NCBI GenBank assembly: GCA_950106755.1
Contig: OX467086.1
Coordinates: forward strand, 18,866,001 to 18,930,000
Source: Climacium dendroides
Taxonomy: Eukaryota; Streptophyta; Bryopsida; Hypnales; Climaciaceae
Reading direction: 5' to 3'
Length of the DNA: 64,000 nucleotides
In this document: positions 37,367-48,602 of the stretch, in pieces
How positions within the stretch are numbered: the first letter of the stretch is position 1
Layout of the letters: the number at the start of each line of letters is the position of its first letter
The notes under the pieces: generated by a model
Seen by the model: only the letters and a program-made list of their open reading frames with translations
What the model was told of the DNA's origin: nothing
The model's database searches: none
Made by a program: the position numbers and the translations under genes

Positions 37367-38124
37367 TTTGCAATTGACAGTACAATGCACTCAATCTGAA
37401 TACTATGAGCATCACAATCTTGAATGGAATTGCAACGACACACTTGTGGCCCAAATTGACATAACCCAAATTGAATTCCTCCTAAATTGAGCCAGAGTAC
37501 TAATCCACACGATAGCTCACTACACTCGCCAGAGCAATTTCATCAACCCTAAATTCACTAGTTCCGAACAGTTACCAACGAGCTCGTACAATTATTTTAT
37601 GATACAATCTTCTCGTGCTGCCACTTACCACGAGAAGAACCAGAATAGACGCACTCAGAGATGATCCAGATACATAAAAAAATGCAGCATCTGATTACAT
37701 ACTCATCCCAGGATTCAATGCAAAAACAAGCGTACATTCAATTAAAACGAAGCAATTTGGTAACTAAAATCAGTTGCGAAAGGAGCATGAAAATCACCAC
37801 CTTCTGAAGAAGAAAACTATCGAAACGAGAAGAGCCTTCTCACCAGAACAAATTCAAGATTCAACTATAAACTCAGCTATGAATTCAGAAAACAGTTTCC
37901 GCAGCTTCTGCAGCTTCAACGGAAACAGTGGAACCTCGCGGGAGACGTCACGTTAGCGTTTACTTGTCATGATGGCCTTGAGGCCAACGTCCTCGCTGTC
38001 TGGCCGATGTGGTCATTGTAATGACGAGCTGTACATGTTATTTTTTGGATGAGTAGCAGGTAATAGTAAGAACATTAGTAAAAAAAACTCAGGGCCCTCT
38101 AGAGGGTCGGATTCTTTTGTAATG

Positions 38125-38419
38125 TAGAATGAATCAAGACTTTCCATGTAGACAAAAGTATTTTCTATGAGAATTAAAAAAAGTTTTAAACTATTTTGAA
38201 CTTTGGTTGCTTAACAAACTACTTTTTGAATTTAGTATGGCATAACTTTCTCACCTGAGCACCAATAATTGAAATAAAGATTATATTCTCCAAAAGCTAA
38301 TGTATTTTTCTATTCTTTTTTTAAATTCAAAAAATCATGTCAAAAATTGTGATTATTCATAGGAACTTATCCAAACCTTGCAATATCCCTTGGGGGACAC
38401 TTAATCCTTTGAGGGTTAA
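38125..38419. repeat. TTAA-flanked repeat, right part, split by the 7.08 kb transposon
   Basis: Continues the repeat interrupted at 31043: ATGAATCAAGACTTTCCATG matches other copies, and the end is AGGGTTAA at 38416-38419. The distance from insertion point to TTAA (about 295 bp) agrees with the equivalent distance in the 45322-46260 copy (about 300 bp). Confidence 0.75.
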
Positions 38420-40035
38420 TTTCTAAGAAGTAATAAATCATGGTTGAAGAAGAATACAAATAAAACACCTTTTTTGTCTACAATATAGAGCACTTTTGAT
38501 TTTTGCGTAATAACATGTAAATTTTAAATAAACAAGAAACAACATTCACCAATCTTTTAGAACATTTTAAAATGAAAAAAATCTGGGCATGGCCCCTTGT
38601 GTTGTACAAGTACCTGATATCCGTCGCTCAACCCCAAAGGCAGTTCTATTGGAACAATAAAGCTCTAGGAGTCCAAGCGGGGGCTAGAAAGAATCTACAC
38701 ATCCAGGTAAGGTAGTAGGTCCATAAATCGACCACTAAAGAGTTGGAATTGAACTTTGGGGGAGGTAAAGCTTCCCAAAATATTTTTTCAGTGAATTTTC
38801 CTTGAAAGAGAAGTGGAATTCGCATCTAACCCAAGTCTTCTCATTTTTTTTTAGCTTTGTGGAATTAGTTATGAAATTTTGAAGTTGAATAGGTATAGGG
38901 CTCCAATATCGCCTACTTCCTAAATTGTACATTGTTTGTACATCAGTGAAGGTTACGAAAAAGCAAGATGTACAAATAATGTACATTTCAAGAGGTAGGC
39001 GGTTTTAGAGTGTGTGCTTTTAGAACCTCCTACCTTAAAGCTATGACATTTCCATTATGGTTAAGGTTGAGGCACCAGTTGTCAACCACGCCTAGTATCC
39101 AACTTGTATAGTGCGCTTTATCCAACCTTAGACTGAAAATCAAGCTTGGAATGGGTTTTGTTTTTTTTCATTTTCAAGGTTGGGACTAACATGGTTGTGA
39201 CACATGTCCAAAAGTAGTGAGTAGAAAAGTAATTCTTGAATGGTTGAAATTGGAAGACTCTAGATATTGGTTGTTGGATAAGTGTACTTTTTGGCTCCCA
39301 AAATTCATAGTAATTGCAATTTTGAGAATAAAATTATGAAAAATTAGCAATCTCCATATTTCCTATATTTCTACATGAGAAAAAATTTCCATCACCTCAT
39401 ACTCCTCACCATCTACTCCAAAATCGCTTAAATGATTGGCTATTGGTACCTCAACCTTAGGTCTGCTTTGTCTTGCCATCCTCTTTCAACAACTGCAAAC
39501 GCCTCCTCCAACTACCGTACATAAAGGTGTGATTCAGCACCTAAGTGCCAAAATTTAGTTTCTATATTAGATTCTTAGGAATCCACATCACTTTAGATCA
39601 TTCTCAAGACGGCGCGTGTCACATTTTTCAAAAATGATTTAAAAGAGTCGACCCATTTCCGACCTTCAATCCATTTTCATAGTTCAGACTCTTCCATTTC
39701 TAATTAGTTTTATTATAGGTGCCAACTCACTTATAGCATGGCCAATATGAGCAATAGACATATCAAGGAGGTGTACATTGAAAGCATAAAATGATCACAA
39801 TATGTACATTGAAAACCACAATGATCACCTACATTTATTTTTGTAAGCAACCTATGGTTAGAAATTGGTTTGTCTACACATTGAGAATGGGACAAATAGA
39901 ATCCTGACAAAAAAAAATTTATGATGATTTTGTTTTTGAAGGAAAAAATGTCAAAAATTATGAATCCTTCTAAAATATATTTTTCTACATGGAATTTTTT
40001 TCCCTCAACCTTCCCCATACCACAAAGAGGTTGAA

Positions 40036-40260
40036 TCACTTAACCTTTAAAGGACAAGCCAATGATCGTGGAAATCAATTGTTTGGGTACCATGTAAATT
40101 TTTGGCTTAAAAAAAATGCAAAAGCACTAATTGGAAGGCAAAGTACTATAAAAGACCTTCTTTTTCTACACAAAATTTTCAAAACAAATAGTTGCACTTT
40201 TGTCCTATATGGAAAGATTCTTCGTCATTCATCAATTAGAAAATGTCTTCTACGTCGCTA
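40036..40260 (+). repeat. dispersed repeat D, copy 1
   Basis: Begins near TTAACCTTTAAAGGACAAGC and contains ACCATGTAAATTTTTGGCTT, AATGCAAAAGCACT and GTTGCACTTTTGTCCTA. Copies at 41380-41580 (+), 46310-46490 (-) and 50130-50330 (-) share these blocks in the same order. No coding content is conserved. Confidence 0.7.
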
Positions 40261-41379
40261 ATAGATTAAGTGGTTGGAAATAAATTGTCATCTTGATAAT
40301 TTCTACCAAATGTGACCTTCGTGTAGGATATAGTCTACATACATTGAAAATTACAAAGAGCTTTTGGGTGAGTGCAAGAAAGACTAGTCCTTTTTTGCGT
40401 CACACTTCGAGTGATAGAGTTGTCATTGGCCACAACTTTTGGAGGTTCAAGAAAATGAAGTTGAATTTTTTTTGGGAGGTGAAGAACTCCATAGCCACGA
40501 GAAACCATATTTTTTAAGAATTAAAAAAAATCAAATTCTAATTAATTTCTAATTTAGCCAAGTTTTCACACTTTGTAGTTTAGGGTTTTTTAGTACTGGG
40601 GAGTATTCAATTTTGATCATTTTGAGCTGAAATTTTTATAGGATCTTCCTATAATGTATTTGCATGATCCTACCAAAGGATTTTAAAGAAAACTCAATTT
40701 CAAGTGCGTTAGGAGCGCTCGAATAAAGGTCACTTGCGCGCGCCATTTTGAACAATATAGATGATTTGGGGGGGGGGGCGGGTGAAATGTAATGAGGACA
40801 AAGTCTATCAAAATGGCCATTTTTAATTTTTTTTTAAATAATGGTTCTCTTTTTTTCTAAAAATTTAAAAGTGGACTTCACTATTTTCAGTGAGAAATTG
40901 GGACCCCAGGCTACAACAGTACTATAAGACAGCATAGTATTTGGTACTAGATAACATCTAGTATTTGGTAATACTCCTATAGCTACCCGCCTTCATCAAG
41001 TTCTGCCCAAGTGTACAGTAGCTAGACACTTGTCAATTGTAACGTCAATCTACAGTTTTATCAACGGTCCACAATGCTTTCCAATTCTGTGCAGTACAGT
41101 ACTGTAGTACTCATAGTACTGAGTCGCTGAAACTAGGTACTAAGCAAAACGCTATGAAAAGTGGTGAGTCTTTCTTGCACTCACCCTTTTTGCCAAGGAC
41201 TCATTCCTTTCGTTGTCTGTTCTTTTCCCCTTTCAATGTAAATTGTCCATGTGTTTCAAGAAGGAAAAAATAAAAAATAAAAAAATTACAAAGAGCAAAA
41301 AAGTTGATATGACTGAAAGCACACACTTGACGATGATTATTGTGTCATTTAGATTTCAGGAAAGTGATTTTATCCTTAA

Positions 41380-41580
41380 AGGATGAGTTGATCCCATGAA
41401 AATCATTTGTTTGAATACCATGTAAATTGTTGGCTTTAAAAAAATGCAAAAGCATTCATTGGAAGGGAAACTAGAAGACCTTCCCTTTTCACACACAAAA
41501 TTTGGAAGATGAGTAGTTGTGCTTCTATCCTACGTGGAGAGAAATTCTTTATCATTCATCCAGAAAACATCCTTAGTTTG
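41380..41580 (+). repeat. dispersed repeat D, copy 2
   Basis: Shares ACCATGTAAATTGTTGGCTT, AATGCAAAAGCATT and the region around GTTGTGCTTCTATCCTACG with copy 1. The TTAACC-like beginning is degenerate (TTAAAGGATGAG). Confidence 0.7.
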
Positions 41581-41635
41581 CGTCGTTTATGGGAAAATCT
41601 TATGTTTTTTCTTCAAATAATATAAGGTAAACCAG

Positions 41636-41770
41636 CCTACGACAGTCCAAATGCCAACCAACCCATCACAGGCAAAAAAAAATTCTAGTGATGCACATTT
41701 CAACAACTGGAATATACACCATTATTACAATTTTGCCTATGATGAGATGGCTCCCATTTGGGCTCTCATA
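41636..41770 (+). repeat. dispersed repeat E, copy 1
   Basis: Contains CAGTCCAAATGCCAACCAAC, CATCACAGGCAAAAA, ATACACCATTATTACAATTT and GATGGCTCCCATTTGGG. The same blocks occur inverted at 47056-47176. The similarity of the two ends of each copy suggests a short inverted-repeat element. Confidence 0.6.
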
Positions 41771-41779
41771 GGCAGAGCT

Positions 41780-42130
41780 ACCTCCAGACCCTCTCGTCCT
41801 GACGAGAGGGAGTGCGCCAGCTGTGCAGTCCAGTTCCGGAGGCGCTCAATGGCAACGCGCGCTGAGCTGTGTTTCGGTATCGGAACGACACTTCACATGA
41901 GTCCCTCAACATCTACCAAAACGCCGTCGGATCAACGTCGGATTATGATCAAATTGGACTCCAGATTCCAAAATCTACGGTTCCCACACCGAATCTACGT
42001 TATTCCGTCGCGGTGCCTGCTCACGCTCAGCAAGGCCTTGCTGTCCAGATCTACCAATTCCTGCGTCGGATCGGAATGAACGTCTCATGATGGAATGGAA
42101 TTGTTTCCTGGCTGGAAATACACGTATACA
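41780..42130 (+). repeat. dispersed repeat C, copy 2
   Basis: Matches the copy at 28205 over the block with TTTCGGTATCGGAACG, CACATGAGTCCCTC, ATCTACCAAAACG, GTCGCGGTGCCTGC and AGATCTACCAATT. It is followed at once by the TA-flanked MITE. Confidence 0.7.
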
Positions 42131-42137
42131 ACCACTA

Positions 42138-42406
42138 CACTAAAATTGGTAAATAGTGTGGGCTACACTAATTGTCAACAATAACACTAATTGTGATTTG
42201 CAAGGTTAGTGTTAGAACATTATTTATCCATTCTAACACTATTTTAGCTCTATTGTAAAATTTGGTAATTTCAACATTTACAAGAGTGCATTTAGTGTTA
42301 GATGGGAACAAAATATAGAAGTTGGAATGATAATATAATAAATTAAGGCTATGATCTAGTTCACTACAACACTAATATCACCCAACACTATTTACCAATT
42401 TTAGTA
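42138..42406 (+). mobile_element. TA-flanked MITE, full copy
   Basis: The terminal inverted repeats CACTAAAATTGGTAAATAGT (left) and the matching right end (last base changed) bound 269 bp, flanked by TA on both sides (42136-42137 and 42407-42408). The interior repeats the word CTAACACTA in both orientations and has no open frame. A truncated inverted copy lies at 63767-63961. The TA duplication suggests a Tc1/mariner-like parent. Confidence 0.82.
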
Positions 42407-42408
42407 TA

Positions 42409-45321
42409 ATAAGTATTTTTTTTCTTATTACTTTATTCTTTAATTTTCTTTTGGGTAAGCATAATGGATTTTAAGTGTGCTCTATGAATTTAGAAATGAA
42501 AGGATATAACTTATTGTTACATTGACATTGAACCTTTTAGGTATGAAGTTCTTTGCTAAAAATGAAAGTCTCACACACAATTTAGAGATTGAGATTTAAA
42601 AAAATATTCTTATATATAAATAAATAAAATGACCTAGATTTGCCTTGTATTTTGGATGAAATACATTTTAATATATACTAGTGTACCTTGTACTGTTGCC
42701 ACAGTCAAAACAAAAATAAAAGTAATTTAAAAAAAAAATTTAGTTCATAAAAACTTCAAAATTCAATAATTTTCTTAATATAAGTTCAAACACCATAAAA
42801 CAAAGCCCATGCACCCCTCCTCGCTGAGAACTTTCCAATGGTACCAAGAGCGCGCCCGAGGGACGCATGGTTTAGGAGATCTCAACGCAACAAACAAACA
42901 AACAAACAAAACAAAACAAATAGCTTGTCTTAAGGTGTAGATTTTTAACCCCTAACTGCCCAACCAACCATATATGATCCATTTGAAATTTTAAACTCAT
43001 TTCAGCATGGGTAGTTAAATTCTTTTGACCATTCAAAAAAAATTTACATACAATTTTGAAGGTTAATTATTGGAACTTTTCATTTTCATTGAAAAAAGTA
43101 AATATTTGATTTCTGAGAGGTCCTCAAATGCATATATGTTCCATTAGTGAAGAGTAAAGCTTGTCAATTTTACTTCATTTCTCGGCTTGGAACAAAGTTT
43201 GTCAATTTCACGTCATTTGAGATCTAAAAAATTGTACATATCCATTTGCTTTGAAAATGGTCCCAATGAAAAGAATAAAGTGTTTTCATAAATTCCATTA
43301 TTGAAAATTTAAACATACAAGTGTTGATTTGGAGTTATTTGTGACTCCTACTTTTTTTTTCTTAAATCGCATTTCAACAATTGTAAGGTGATTTTTAATG
43401 AGTTTGATAGCTCTTCATTTAAACTTAAGGTTTTTAAAAGTGAAGTCTAGTGCGCTAGCACAATTTTTAGTTGTTCATCTCACCTCCAATCTCCAAAAAA
43501 TCTTATATGTAATTTCTCAAATATTATGGCAACATATTAAAAATAGGATAATTATATTTCTTTTGTTATAATCTCACATTCTATTAATCTCTAAATGTCC
43601 AAGTCTTTTGAAGTGTGTTTTTCCTATGAAAAAAGAACATGGATTTATAATTACCCCTAATGAAGCCATTTTTTTTCAAAATCTAATTGTATAGATGTTT
43701 AACCCCTAAATGCCCAAGGCCTTAGTTTCTGGAATTTGCTCTAAATTGAACAAAAAGAAAACATTTTGATAAGTTCTTCAATTTTTTGAATTGTAATTGT
43801 ACAAATTCAAACTGAACATGATAGAGATTCATAACAATATCACTTATAGAGTGAAAAATTATAATGTTTGATCAGGAGGCATGGAAAAATTGGAAGTCCC
43901 TAATGCCACCTCAAACACCTTCACCAACACCACCTATAACACCTTCCTACATGAAGTGGTGGATGTGCTAACCAAACCCTTCTAAAGCATTTGGGATTAG
44001 CCTTGCTACTAAATGCACTTCAATTCAAAGATGTATAATTAACTATATTTCATTTAGTTTCACTCTCAATCTCTTTGATCCCTTTAGAACTATGATTTTA
44101 ATGTTTAAATGATGAAAGAATGCAAATATGGCGCATTCATATACTTAGAAGCATGCTTTTGTCATCCATTCAAATGTTATTTTTTTAAGGGCTTTGTATT
44201 AGAGTTTAATCATATAACACTATAGATTTCTCAAACTATTGTCTTTAAATTTGCATCGTTCATATGACAATATTTTGTCTTACCTCAAAAAACTAATTTT
44301 TCATTTTGGAAAAATGTCTCTTCAAAAATGACTTGAAAGAATAGAAAAGCCAATAACTTTGCAAATCACCTTTACTTGGTCTTAGCTTTTGAAACGTGAA
44401 AGAAAAAAATTAATATAGAAAACAATTAGATTCAATTGAGATTCAATTCTAATAGAAATGTTCAATGTTTTGTTTCAAATTTTAATAATAAAAATTATTA
44501 GATCCAACCTTATGGGTGTAATCTTTAGGTTATAATTTGTGATTTGTGATTGAATGTCATTGTCACATTAGTTTTTGAACTTGCATTTTGTAATTCATCT
44601 TTACATTTTGGAAGGTTTGAGCTACCTCATGGTACTTAACTATTTTCCTTTAATCATAAAAAAATGACAAATATCAAGTGTGATATACATATTTCACATT
44701 TTGACTCTTATTATTTAGATATTGGTAAACATTTATATAAATTATTATTTTTTTAAACCAATTTTCAAAAAATATATTTCTATGCATTTAAATAAAATAA
44801 AAATTCTATATTTTGTATAAATTCACTTGTTCGCTAGTCTAAACTTTCATACTTCAAGGTTGCCATTGAAAATGAGTTTAGTGTTATGTATAGGTTGTCT
44901 TATGTTCTCATTTGTAAATTATTACTAAAGCATTAAAAAATTTCAAAATCACTTTTTTTTTTTTTTCTTCTTGAAATACATGGATAAATTCTATTGATGA
45001 AGGAACCAGTACTAAGAATCAAAGGAACAATTACTCATCAAAGATTTTTTTCATTTTCTAAAACAAAACCAAAGCATTTAGGTTGTGTTTTGAGTTCACT
45101 AATAGTCTCATAAATTTTTTTTGTTACTTGACATTTGATATAGTGAGATCTATAAAAGTGTTGCATTTAGGTATTTCTACCTTAGTCTAAAATTGAATAC
45201 CAATTTTGATGACCTTCTTTGAATCAATTGCAATTTTTAATGTATAATTCTATGAAGACTATTTTTTCACATTTTGGGATTTACTTTCAATAAACTAAAG
45301 TATTGGTTTCTAGTTTTTTCT
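42409..45321. other. non-coding AT-rich stretch with a copy of repeat A
   Basis: Repeat A (minus orientation) lies at 42679-42936. Beyond it the DNA is AT-rich with poly-A/T runs and no open frame of note. Confidence 0.55.
42679..42936 (-). repeat. dispersed repeat A, copy 1
   Basis: In minus orientation this copy has the head AACAAAACAAAC, a GC-rich core containing GATCTCC and GGTACC, then CTTTTA-rich DNA and a tail GGCAACGGCACAGGGTACAC-like end. Related copies lie at 47177, 49843, 58627, 59083, 59846 and 62335. No transposase or RNA polymerase III box was identified. Confidence 0.7.
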
Positions 45322-46260
45322 TTAACCCCTAAAGTCCCAAAGTTCCTATAAGGGACTCTTGAGATTTTGTGCAAGCTCATGTGATCTCAATTATTGACAT
45401 GATTTTGTGAATTTTTTTTTTGAAGATAGGAAATTAGATTAGTTTATTGAGAATAGAATTTTTATTTCAATCGGTGCTTGAGCAAAAGTTATGCCACTAT
45501 GAGTCCAAAAATAGCTCGAAGTGGAGTATTAAAAAATCTCAAAATATCGAATTTTGAAAATTAATTAATTTTTTCTCAAAGATTATATTTTTGTCTACAT
45601 TTGAAGCTTTTATTCATTTCATTTGGACTAGTGATGAAAAAGTTACAAACAATCTTGTTTTTTGGGTAGTCTAAGCATCTTCTTGAAAAAATAACTTATA
45701 AAATTCATTTTTGAATGCAACTTTTACAATTTTTCCAAAAAAAATGTTAGATAGGGTTAAATTTGATTCATAGAAAAATCTCATCATTAGGATTATTGTG
45801 TTTCAATTCCATCTTAGAGCTTTTAACGGTTTAATTATCCCTTCAATCTTGAAACTATTTCTACTTAATATTTTTTTAATGAGTGAAAATTAAATATTTT
45901 TTGTTAAATTTTTTTCCCTAGATTTTCAACTCAATTCTTCAACATAAAAAACTAAAAAAAAATCAAAATCAATAGTGCAAAAATTTTAAGTTAAGAAAAT
46001 TCAAAACCAAAAAATCTAACTAATCAAGGTGTAAAAAAACTTGTTTTCTTTGCTTTAAATGCAAACATCTTGCAATCTATGATGTCAAAGTTTCTGAAAT
46101 TTTTTCCACGCATTCTTATAGGAGTTCAATATAATATCCTATGGTTAGATATGTAAATAAAATAAAATAAAAAGTGTTGAAGTTTTTTGGATTTTGCAAT
46201 AGAAATGGTAGTTTTTAGTAGGTTTTGATGGAAAAAAGGCCTTGAGATTGTGGGAGTTAA
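45322..46260 (+). repeat. TTAA-flanked piggyBac-like repeat, copy
   Basis: Begins TTAACCCCTAAAGTCCCA and ends with a TTAA at 46257-46260; the right inverted end is degenerate. It has no transposase. The match to the copies at 47795, 50750 and 61279 includes ATTCATTTCATTTGGACTAG and the GAAATGGTAGTTTT block near the right end. Confidence 0.72.
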
Positions 46261-46309
46261 CCCTTAAATGTCAGACAGACAAACATATGGCATCCGATGG
46301 ATGATAGAG

Positions 46310-46490
46310 GACAAAAACACAACTATTCATGTTTAGAATTTTGTGTGGAAAGGGAAGATCTTCTACAATACTTTGACTTCCAGTGAATGCTTTTGCAATT
46401 TTTTAAGCCAATGATTCACACGGTCATGAAAGTCGATGATTCTTAGGATCACACCGTCGTCCGTCGTCTTCTAAGGGTTAAAAATGAATG
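46310..46490 (-). repeat. dispersed repeat D, copy 3
   Basis: Inverted copy with ACAACTATTCATGTTTAGAA, AATGCTTTTGCAATT and a TAAGGGTTAA end near 46485-46492. Confidence 0.6.
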
Positions 46491-46880
46491 GAAGAGCTAA
46501 CAACAACTGACCGTAAAAAACAAGAGGGGTAATAAAAAAAGGTCAACTACTACATTAACTTATAGGCATTTGACAGGCTATTTTTGCACCATTCCATTCA
46601 ACTCCATTTTTTTTTTTTTTTAAATTTTTTAACACCATCAGTCAATTCTTCTGCACAGACACTTTGATTGACTATTCTACCATACCTTCAATTCCTGCAC
46701 CATGGCATGAGCTTCAGTCCCCTAATTCCAGAGATTCCTCAAAGTCAGAATTAGCAAACCACTGAGCCCTACATGGCAGGATCAAAATTCACAATCCAGA
46801 GAAAATATTCAGGTGCTGGAAATCAAAGATTATGGTTGACTCCAAACAGACTCGGAAGCAGTGGATTTAAAAAAATATAT

Positions 46881-46940
46881 ATTATTATTGTTGTTGTTAT
46901 TGTTATTGTTATTGTTATTGTTATTGTTATTCTTATTATT
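46881..46940. repeat. (GTTATT)n microsatellite
   Basis: A run of ATT, GTT and GTTATT units of about 60 bp in non-coding DNA. Confidence 0.9.
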
Positions 46941-47055
46941 TTATAAAAGTGCTGAAGTGTCAACATACAAGAAAATGATAAAAAAAAAAAAATGGAAATG
47001 AGAGAGTCTAATATTTTAGTATTAGTTTGTGCTAAGGTAACTCTACCTAGGACAA

Positions 47056-47176
47056 CCCAATGGGAGCCATCTCATCACAGGCAAAATTGTACTAATGGTG
47101 TACATTCCAATTTTTGAAATGTGAATCACTAGAAATTTTTTGCCTGCGATGGGTTGACTGGCATTTGGACTGTCAT
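47056..47176 (-). repeat. dispersed repeat E, copy 2
   Basis: Inverted relative to 41636: TGGGAGCCATCTCATCACAG, CAAAATTGTACTAATGGTG, and CAGGCAAAAA-like and GCATTTGGACTGTCAT blocks. It directly abuts a copy of repeat A. Confidence 0.6.
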
Positions 47177-47610
47177 ACCTTAGTGTATCTTGTGTTGTTG
47201 CCACAACCAAAGTAAAAGTAAAAGTCATTTTAAAATTTTTTTAATTCAATAAAAAATTTGAAATTCAATAACTTTTAAATTGTACAATCAAATGCCACGA
47301 AACAAAGCCCGTGCACCCTTCCTTGCGAAGGGCTTTCCAACGGTACCAAGCATGCGATTGGAGGACGCACGGTCCGGGAGATCTCAACATAATAAACAAA
47401 ACAAACACTAGTAGAATCTCGTGTTTATTTAGACATGAGTTGTCTAACTTGACATTGTTTACTTAGATGTTCAATGTAGCAACCCCATATTTTATCTAAG
47501 TAAACATAAGGTTGTTACATTGAATATCTAAGTAAACAATGTCAAGTTAGACAACTCATGTCTAAATAAACATGAGATTCTACTAGTGAAAACAAACAAT
47601 CGAATTCAAG
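47177..47610 (-). repeat. dispersed repeat A, copy 2, split by a hairpin MITE
   Basis: Minus-orientation copy with the core GTGCACCCTTCC and GGTACCAAGCATGCG, the GGGAGATCTC word, and a (CAAA)n head. The head is interrupted at 47406-47588 by a hairpin element, which is therefore younger than the repeat. Confidence 0.65.
47406..47588. mobile_element. hairpin (fold-back) CACTA-ended MITE
   Basis: 183 bp, almost entirely two inverted arms of about 78 bp that begin CACTAGTAGAATCTC and differ at only about 4 positions. The flanking 3-bp duplication is AAA (47403-47405 and 47589-47591). The central loop is short and no open frame is present. A transcript would fold into one long hairpin. Confidence 0.9.
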
Positions 47611-47794
47611 GTATGGATTTTGGATAGAACTATATTTTTCTTCACGTATTTGGATGAGTTTCATTTAAAATTGGCAATTTCATTCAAATTATTTTTTAAA
47701 GATTGAAACAACTTGGCATCAGATGTCATCCAATTTTTCTTCAAATTTTCCTCAAGGCTTGGTGCTCACCAATTTTTTTGGTACTTTTAGCCAT

Positions 47795-48602
47795 TTAACC
47801 CCCAAAGTCCCAAGGCCTTTTCTCCCATCAAAAATCATTCAAAATTGCCATATCTATTGCAAAGAACAAAAAACTTTCAAAATTGCCTTTTTACTACACT
47901 AGCATAAGAATGCATGGAAAATTTTTCAGAAACTTTGATTGTGTAGATTGCAAGATAATTGCATTTAAAATGAAGCAAACATATTATTTTACACCTTGCT
48001 CAACTATATTTTTGGCTTTGAATCTTCTTAACTTGAAATTTTCTAATTTTTTATATTGTAGAATTGAGTTGAGAATCTAGAAAAAAAATTGAACAAAAAA
48101 ACACTTAATTTCCACTTATTAGGAAATTATTAAGTAGAAGTAGGTTAAGATTCAAGAAATAATTAAATTGTTAATAGTTGTAAGATGGAATTGAAACACA
48201 ATAATCCCAATGTTCAGATTGTTCTAGCAAACAAACTTAATCCTTTTTTTTCAAGAAGATGCTTAGATTACCTGAAAAACAAGATTGTTTATAACTTTCT
48301 CATTGCTAATCCAAATAAAATTAATCAAAGATTTAGATGTAGAAAAAAATATAATCTTTGAGAAAAAAATAAGAAATAAAAATTCAACTTTCTATGATTT
48401 TTTTTGAATTGCCCCTCAAGCTATTTTTAGACTCATAGTGGCATAGCTTTTTGCTCTTGGGCATTGATTGAAATAAAAATTATATTCCCCAAAAGCTAAT
48501 CTGATTTTCTATTTTTTTTTTAAATCATACCAAAAACTGAGATCTAAGCCTACTTGAAATCCCAAGAGTCTCTAGCAGGGACTTTGAGACTTCAAGGGTT
48601 AA
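47795..48602 (-). repeat. TTAA-flanked piggyBac-like repeat, copy
   Basis: The left end is TTAACCCCCAAAGTCCCA (47795 on); the right end is CTTCAAGGGTTAA (to 48602). Internal blocks match the copies at 45322 and 50750 in reverse order, so this copy is inverted. The short open frame 47883-48080 has no conserved content. Confidence 0.75.

Larger units (their letters stand above)
31044..38124. mobile_element. 7.08 kb DNA transposon with terminal inverted repeats and two convergent genes
   Basis: The left end reads CATTACAAAA and, 7 nt further on, ACCCTATAAGGGGC. The right end, reverse-complemented, reads CATTACAAAA and, after the same 7 nt, ACCCTCTAGAGGGC. About 23 of the first 31 positions match. 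Both sides are flanked by halves of the same TTAA-type repeat, which locates the insertion point independently. The target duplication could not be settled. Inside are a transposase-like gene (+) and a gene with a BAH-like domain (-), tail to tail. I could not assign the superfamily. Confidence 0.78.
38420..41635. other. non-coding stretch with two copies of a 200-bp repeat
   Basis: No gene was recognised. Repeat D occurs at 40036-40260 and 41380-41580. Short open frames here (38735-38986, 39731-40039, 39989-40261) fall in repeats or low-complexity DNA. A G run lies near 40770. Confidence 0.55.

Noticed and set aside
31126..38058. Weakly similar direct words (TAATGA..GTAC..TTTTTT) near 31130 and 38015
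   Set aside because: Similarity about 70 percent over 30 bp of AT-rich DNA; the inverted ends at 31044 and 38124 explain the boundaries better.
41651..42079. 142-codon plus-strand frame
   Set aside because: It spans two unrelated dispersed repeats (E and C); no conserved protein content.
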